Source: Actinomycetales bacterium
GTDB lineage: Bacteria; Actinomycetota; Actinomycetes; Actinomycetales; Dermabacteraceae
Reading direction: 5' to 3'
Length of the DNA stretch: 18,455 bases
NCBI GenBank assembly: GCA_012799425.1
Contig: JAAZLF010000387.1
Span: 1-18,455 of the forward strand
This document shows, in pieces, positions 14,405-18,455 of this stretch. Positions within the stretch are counted from its first letter, which is position 1. Every line of letters starts with the position of its first letter. The position numbers and the translations under genes are program-made. The notes under the pieces were generated by a model. That model did not search any database, was not told the origin of the DNA, and saw only the letters and a list, made by a program, of their open reading frames with translations.

Positions 14405-15664
14405 ATGGACACCACCATCTTCGAGCAGCACGAGTCCGAGATCCGCGGGTACTGCCGCGCATATCCGACGGTGTTCGCCTCCGCCTCCAACTCCCGCCAG
14501 GTCGCCGAGGACGGCACCAGCTACATCGACTTCTTCGCCGGTGCGGGGGTGCTGAACTTCGGGCACAACAACCCGCGGATGAAGGAGGCGATCATCGAGT
14601 TCCTCCAGGCGGACGGTGTGGCGCACAGCTTGGACACGTACACCACCGCCAAGCGCGACTTCATCTCCCGCTTCCAGGAGGTGGTGCTCGCACCGCGCGG
14701 CATGGACCACCGGATGCAGTTCATGGGGCCGACGGGCTCGAACGCGGTCGAGGCCGCGCTCAAGCTGGCCCGCCTCGCCACCGGACGACGGGAGATCGTC
14801 GCCTTCAGCCACGGCTTCCACGGCATGACCCTCGGCTCCCTCGCCGCGACGGCGAATCACGCCTTCCGCCAGTGGGCCGGCGTGCCGTTGACCGACGTGG
14901 TGCGTCTTCCCTTCGAGACGGCCCCCGGGGGCCGCACCGGCATCGCCGATTACGCCGCCGCGCTGCGTGATCCCTCCAGCGGCGTGACCGCCCCTGCGGC
15001 GTTCCTCGTCGAGCCCGTCCAGGCCGAGGGCGGGGTCAACATCGCCAGCCGTGAGTGGCTGCACGAGATCCAGGACCTCGCCCGGGAGGTCGGCGCGCTG
15101 TTCATCATCGATGACATCCAGGCGGGCGTGGGGCGCACCGGAGGCTACTTCTCCTTCGACGGCATGGACCTGGACCCGGACATCATCACGCTCGCGAAGG
15201 GGCTGGGCGGCTTCGGGACGCCGATCGCGATGAACCTCAACAAGCCCGAGGTGGATGCGCACTGGTCGCCCGGGGCGCACACCGGCACCTTCCGCGGTCA
15301 GGGCCTGTCCTTCGTCGCGGGCACCGTGGCACTGGACTACTTCACCGATGAGGCATTCCTCGCCGACGTCCTGGCCAAGGGAGAGCGGATGCGGGAGGCG
15401 CTCGAGGCGATCGCGGCGAAGCGTCCGGACCGTGACTGGGAGGTGCGCGGTCGCGCCATGATGCAGGGCCTGGACACCGGCGACGGAGCCCTCGCCAAGC
15501 TCGTGCAGCAGGAGTGCTTCGAGCGGGGGCTGCTGGTCGGTCCCTGCGGGAGCGGCGGCCGCGTGATCAAGCTGATCCCGCCGCTGACCATCCCCGACGA
15601 CGACCTGGGAGAGGGGCTGACCGTTCTCGAGCAGGCCATCGACGCTGCGGTGAGGGCCGTCTGA
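14405..15664 (+). CDS. ectB: Diaminobutyrate--2-oxoglutarate aminotransferase (EctB/DoeD type)
   Basis: This 419-residue class III PLP aminotransferase interconverts L-2,4-diaminobutyrate and aspartate semialdehyde with glutamate/2-oxoglutarate. It follows the EctB pattern along its whole length: IDFFAGAGVLNFGHNNP (41-57), GPTGSNAVEAALKLAR (108-123), FSHGFHGMTLGSLA, VEPVQAEGG, the PLP-binding Asp236 (IIDDIQAGVGRTG), Lys265 (LAKGLGG) and TGTFRGQGLSF. In ectoine synthesis ectB sits with ectA and ectC. Here it heads an operon with a DoeA-like protein and a semialdehyde dehydrogenase, so the catabolic direction (DoeD/Atf) is more likely; the sequence alone does not settle direction. The stop overlaps the next start by one base. 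GGGAGG five bases before the ATG supports the start. Confidence 0.9.
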   Translation: MDTTIFEQHESEIRGYCRAYPTVFASASNSRQVAEDGTSYIDFFAGAGVLNFGHNNPRMKEAIIEFLQADGVAHSLDTYTTAKRDFISRFQEVVLAPRGMDHRMQFMGPTGSNAVEAALKLARLATGRREIVAFSHGFHGMTLGSLAATANHAFRQWAGVPLTDVVRLPFETAPGGRTGIADYAAALRDPSSGVTAPAAFLVEPVQAEGGVNIASREWLHEIQDLAREVGALFIIDDIQAGVGRTGGYFSFDGMDLDPDIITLAKGLGGFGTPIAMNLNKPEVDAHWSPGAHTGTFRGQGLSFVAGTVALDYFTDEAFLADVLAKGERMREALEAIAAKRPDRDWEVRGRAMMQGLDTGDGALAKLVQQECFERGLLVGPCGSGGRVIKLIPPLTIPDDDLGEGLTVLEQAIDAAVRAV

Positions 15665-16869
15665 TGCGCCGCCGGTCCAGCATGACGTTCCCTCCCGAGG
15701 AGTACGAGCGCCGGCTGCGGGAGCTGCGGGAGCGGATGGCCGCCAGGGAGCTCGACGCAGTGATCATCACCGACCCCGAGAACCTGATGTACCTCACCGA
15801 TCATCAGACCACCGGGTACTCGTTCTTCCAAGCGCTGATCGTGCCGCTGGAGGCGGATTCGGTGATGATCACCCGCGCGCTCGAGGAGTCCAACGTCATC
15901 GCCCGCACCTGGCTCGAGCACTCGAGGGCCTACTCCGACGACGGCGACGCGATCCTCGAGCTGGTCAGCACTCTGCGGGATCTCCGCCTGGGCGACGCCC
16001 GGGTGGGGTACGAGCGCAACAGCTACTACTTCCCGGCGTATCAGCAGGATCGATTCCATGACGCCTTCGGTGAGGGCCTGGTGGACTGCTTCGGCATCGT
16101 CGAGGAGGGGAGGATCCGCAAGTCCCGGGCCGAGATCGAGGTGATGCAGCTGGCCGCGTACGCCGGCGAGGCGGGCATGGCCGCCGGGCTGCACGCGGCG
16201 GTCGCGGGTGCCACCGAGAACGATGTCGCCGCCGCGATCACCTCGGCGATGTTCCGGGCGGGCGGCGAGTTCCCGGCGGTGATGCCTTACGTCGCCTCCG
16301 GGCCGCGCTCGATGATCGGCCACTCCACATGGGAGGGGCGGATGATCAGACCGGGCGAGCATGTCTTCCTCGAGGTCGGCGGCTGCTACCGCAGGTACCA
16401 CACGGCCATGATGCGCACAGTGGTCAACGGCGCGCTGTCGTCATCGATGCGCTCGGCGCAAGAGCTGATGAAGGAGACCCTCGCGGAGCTGCGGGAGCTG
16501 ATGAAACCCGGTGTGACCGTCTCCGAGGTCGCCCACCTCACCCGCTCCCGCATCGAGAGCAACGACGTGGGGGCGCAGCTGGTCACACGCGCCGGCTACT
16601 CGATCGGCATCGCCTTCCCTCCGTCCTGGGACGAGGGCTACATCGTCTCCCTGCTCGAGGGGGACGAGCGCCCGCTCGAGCAGGGCATGACCTTCCACCT
16701 GCTGCCGTGGATGTGGGGGGTGGACGGCACCAAGACCGTCGGCATCTCGGACACGGTCCACATCACCGAGGACGGCTGTGCATCGTTCTTCACCCTGCCG
16801 GAGGACTTCACCGTGCACGAGAGCTCCGTCCGTTCCATCCCCCACGCCGCCGTGGCGCCGAGATTCTGA
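15664..16869 (+). CDS. doeA: M24-fold ectoine hydrolase, DoeA/EutD-like
   Basis: This 401-residue protein has a creatinase-type N-terminal domain (about 8-150) and an M24 "pita-bread" C-terminal domain (about 155-400). The metal ligands of M24 peptidases are replaced: first Asp by Glu237 (FLEVGG), second Asp by Ala248 (YHTAMMRT), the His of GHG by Tyr312 (GYSIGIAFPP), and the late Glu by Ser362. Such metal-free sites are known in creatinase and in ectoine hydrolase, where a Glu acts in ring opening; Glu237 may be that residue. The GYSIGI-PP and FHLLPWMW segments resemble DoeA. It would convert ectoine to N-acetyl-diaminobutyrate in the cytoplasm. Start ATG 15664 touches the ectB stop; ATG 15682 is a possible alternative. 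The fold is certain; the exact substrate is inferred from motifs and neighbours. Confidence 0.82.
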   Translation: MRRRSSMTFPPEEYERRLRELRERMAARELDAVIITDPENLMYLTDHQTTGYSFFQALIVPLEADSVMITRALEESNVIARTWLEHSRAYSDDGDAILELVSTLRDLRLGDARVGYERNSYYFPAYQQDRFHDAFGEGLVDCFGIVEEGRIRKSRAEIEVMQLAAYAGEAGMAAGLHAAVAGATENDVAAAITSAMFRAGGEFPAVMPYVASGPRSMIGHSTWEGRMIRPGEHVFLEVGGCYRRYHTAMMRTVVNGALSSSMRSAQELMKETLAELRELMKPGVTVSEVAHLTRSRIESNDVGAQLVTRAGYSIGIAFPPSWDEGYIVSLLEGDERPLEQGMTFHLLPWMWGVDGTKTVGISDTVHITEDGCASFFTLPEDFTVHESSVRSIPHAAVAPRF

Positions 16870-16879
16870 GAGGAGCAGC

Positions 16880-18256
16880 ATGACCACGCTGACAGCTATC
16901 GACCCGACCACCGGCGCCGTCGTGAGGGAGGTGCCCGCCACGACCCCGCAGGAGATCACGACGATCATCGACCGTTCCCACGAGGCGTACACCACCTGGA
17001 AGGACACGAGCGTCGCCGAGCGAGCCGAGGTGCTGCGCCGGGTGGCGACCTATATGCGCGAGCACACCGAGGAGCTCGCCCCGCTGATGACCGAAGAGAT
17101 GGGCAAACCCCTCGGGGAGGCCCGCGGCGAGGTCGCCAAATCCGCGTGGGCGGCCGAGCACTACGCCGATCATGCCGCGGAGTACCTCGCCGATGAGCAC
17201 CTGGACTCCGACGCCGCCTCGTCCTACGTGCAGTACCTCCCGCTCGGCCCGGTGCTCGGGATCCTGCCCTGGAACGCGCCGTTCTGGGTGGCCTTCCGGT
17301 TCTGCGCGCCAGCGCTGATGGCCGGGAACACCTGCGTGATGAAGCACGATCCCCATGTGCCCGGCTGCGCCGCCGCGCTCGAGGAGGTGTTCCGTGCCGC
17401 CGGCGCCCCCGAGGGCATCTTCCAGACCCTCCTGGCCGTGACCGAGGATGTCGAGCAGGCCATCCGCGACCCGCGGATCCGAGCGGTCTCCTTCACCGGC
17501 TCCGACCGGGCAGGGGCGACGGTCGCCTCGATCGCGGCGAGCGAGATCAAGCCCGCGGTGCTCGAGCTCGGCGGCTCGGATCCCTGCATCGTGCTCGCGG
17601 ACGCGGATCTGCCGAAGGCCGCGGAGGTCTCGGCGCTGTCGCGCATCATCAACGCCGGGCAGTCCTGCATCGCCGCCAAGCGGGTGATCGTCGAGCGCTC
17701 GGTGCATGATGAGTTCGTCGAGCTGCTGGCCGCGCAGCTGCGGGAGCTCGTGGTCGGGGATCCGCGTGAGGAGGCCACGAAGGTGGGGCCGATCGCACGC
17801 GAGGAGCTGCGCGAGAACCTCCATCGACAGGTCACCGCGAGCGTCGAGGCCGGCGCCACTCTGGTGATGGGAGGCGAGATGCCGCAGGGGGAGGGGTTCT
17901 TCTATCCGGTGACCATGCTCACGGGAGTCGAACCGGGGATGGCCGCCTGCACCGAGGAGACGTTCGGGCCGATCGCCGTGGTGATCGCCGCGGACGATGC
18001 CGAGCACGCCCTGCAGCTCGCCAACGACACTCCCTACGGTCTCGGAGCCGCGATCTGGACCGAGACCGAGCGCGGGGTCGAGATGGCCCGCCGCATCGAG
18101 GCGGGGCAGGTCTCCGTGAACGGGATCGTGAAGTCGGATCCGCGCCTTCCCTCGGGCGGGATCAAGCGCTCGGGCTACGGCCGTGAGCTGGGGCCGCACG
18201 GCATCCGCGAGTTCACCAACGCCCAGCAGATCTGGGTGGGGCCCGCGCGCGGATGA
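16880..18256 (+). CDS. NAD(P)-dependent succinate/aspartate-semialdehyde dehydrogenase
   Basis: This 458-residue aldehyde dehydrogenase is closest in style to the Sad/GabD group. It shows ILPWNAPFW (128-136), the cofactor-site VMKHDPHVPG with Lys155, FTGSDRAG (205-212), the general base Glu229 (LELGGSDP) and the nucleophile Cys263 (NAGQSCIAAKR). It ends with SGGIKRSGYGRELG, typical of the family. Its length matches Sad-type enzymes (about 460). Alone it would be called succinate-semialdehyde dehydrogenase. After an EctB/DoeD-type transaminase its likely substrate is aspartate semialdehyde, giving aspartate, the role of DoeC (ssd in rhizobial ectoine clusters). The start ATG is four bases after AGGAG and ten bases after the previous stop. 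Confidence 0.9.
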   Translation: MTTLTAIDPTTGAVVREVPATTPQEITTIIDRSHEAYTTWKDTSVAERAEVLRRVATYMREHTEELAPLMTEEMGKPLGEARGEVAKSAWAAEHYADHAAEYLADEHLDSDAASSYVQYLPLGPVLGILPWNAPFWVAFRFCAPALMAGNTCVMKHDPHVPGCAAALEEVFRAAGAPEGIFQTLLAVTEDVEQAIRDPRIRAVSFTGSDRAGATVASIAASEIKPAVLELGGSDPCIVLADADLPKAAEVSALSRIINAGQSCIAAKRVIVERSVHDEFVELLAAQLRELVVGDPREEATKVGPIAREELRENLHRQVTASVEAGATLVMGGEMPQGEGFFYPVTMLTGVEPGMAACTEETFGPIAVVIAADDAEHALQLANDTPYGLGAAIWTETERGVEMARRIEAGQVSVNGIVKSDPRLPSGGIKRSGYGRELGPHGIREFTNAQQIWVGPARG

Positions 18257-18275
18257 CCGGAGACGGACACGCAGA

Positions 18276-18324
18276 ATGCCGAACGGGCGCTCCCCGCCTC
18301 TCGCGGAGAACGCCCGTTCGGCAT
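18276..18324. terminator. Strong two-sided hairpin between the operon and tRNA-Pro
   Basis: ATGCCGAACGGGCG (18276-18289) and CGCCCGTTCGGCAT (18311-18324) are perfect 14-pair arms. Inside, CTCC (18290-18293) and GGAG (18305-18308) can extend the stem. It lies 20 bases after the dehydrogenase stop and six bases from the 3' end of the convergent tRNA, so it can end transcription from both sides. There is no long T run. Confidence 0.75.
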
Positions 18325-18329
18325 CTCGG

Positions 18330-18403
<74 letters not shown>

Positions 18404-18407
18404 AGAC

Positions 18408-18436
18408 CCTCCGTCACCGGAGGACCGAGGATTACA
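18408..18436 (-). promoter_or_regulatory. tRNA-Pro -10 box and leader hairpin
   Basis: On the minus strand TGTAAT (18436-18431) is one base from the -10 consensus and would place the start near 18424; the matching -35 would fall at the window edge. The leader then contains CCTCCG-GTGA-CGGAGG (18423-18408), a perfect six-pair hairpin with a GNRA-type loop, directly before the mature tRNA end. Confidence 0.45.
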
Positions 18437-18455
18437 GTACCCCGACCTCGGCCCC

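Noticed and set aside
14405..18256. Ectoine biosynthesis cluster
   Set aside because: Only the transaminase fits. No acetyltransferase (EctA) or ectoine synthase (EctC) is present, and the partners are a hydrolase and a dehydrogenase, which fit breakdown.

Overview
The window is GC-rich throughout, densely packed and free of visible mobile elements. It looks like chromosomal DNA of a high-GC actinobacterium. The order rluB - tyrA - cmk/der is the usual actinobacterial housekeeping neighbourhood downstream of scpAB. The fused cytidylate kinase/Der protein and the overall gene style suggest Micrococcales, perhaps Brachybacterium or another member of the Dermabacteraceae. That placement is inference; no rRNA is present to settle it.

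Layout. 1-3858 (+): the 3' part of an RluB-type pseudouridine synthase, a prephenate dehydrogenase with an ACT domain, and a 745-residue CMK-Der fusion. 3911-5988 (+): two small membrane proteins (a TM2-domain protein whose frame is broken by one base in a C run, and a CD225-like two-helix protein), a NUDIX hydrolase whose only well-placed start codon is ATC, and an unrecognised protein that overlaps it. 6085-9268 (+): a three-gene sugar ABC importer (Tat-type lipoprotein plus two permeases) without an ATPase gene. 9364-10302 (+): a short-chain dehydrogenase, convergent with purU (10323-11219, -). 11276-13483 (-): an MMPL-family exporter divergent from a MarR regulator (13585-14190, +). 14405-18256 (+): an EctB/DoeD-type aminotransferase, a DoeA-like metal-free M24 protein and a semialdehyde dehydrogenase in one tight operon. 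18330-18403 (-): tRNA-Pro(GGG), separated from the operon by a strong two-sided hairpin.

The most interesting block is 14405-18256. The three genes fit ectoine catabolism: ring opening, transamination of 2,4-diaminobutyrate to aspartate semialdehyde, and oxidation to aspartate. The deacetylase (DoeB/EutE) and the synthesis genes ectA and ectC are absent from the window. Other points worth checking are the ATC start, the +1-type frameshift in the TM2 gene, and a recurring TANNNT box 6-7 bases upstream of the start codon of four genes, which suggests leaderless transcripts.

No gene-free stretch exceeds 300 bases. The longest is 14191-14404, which holds a candidate terminator and a good promoter for the ectoine-type operon.
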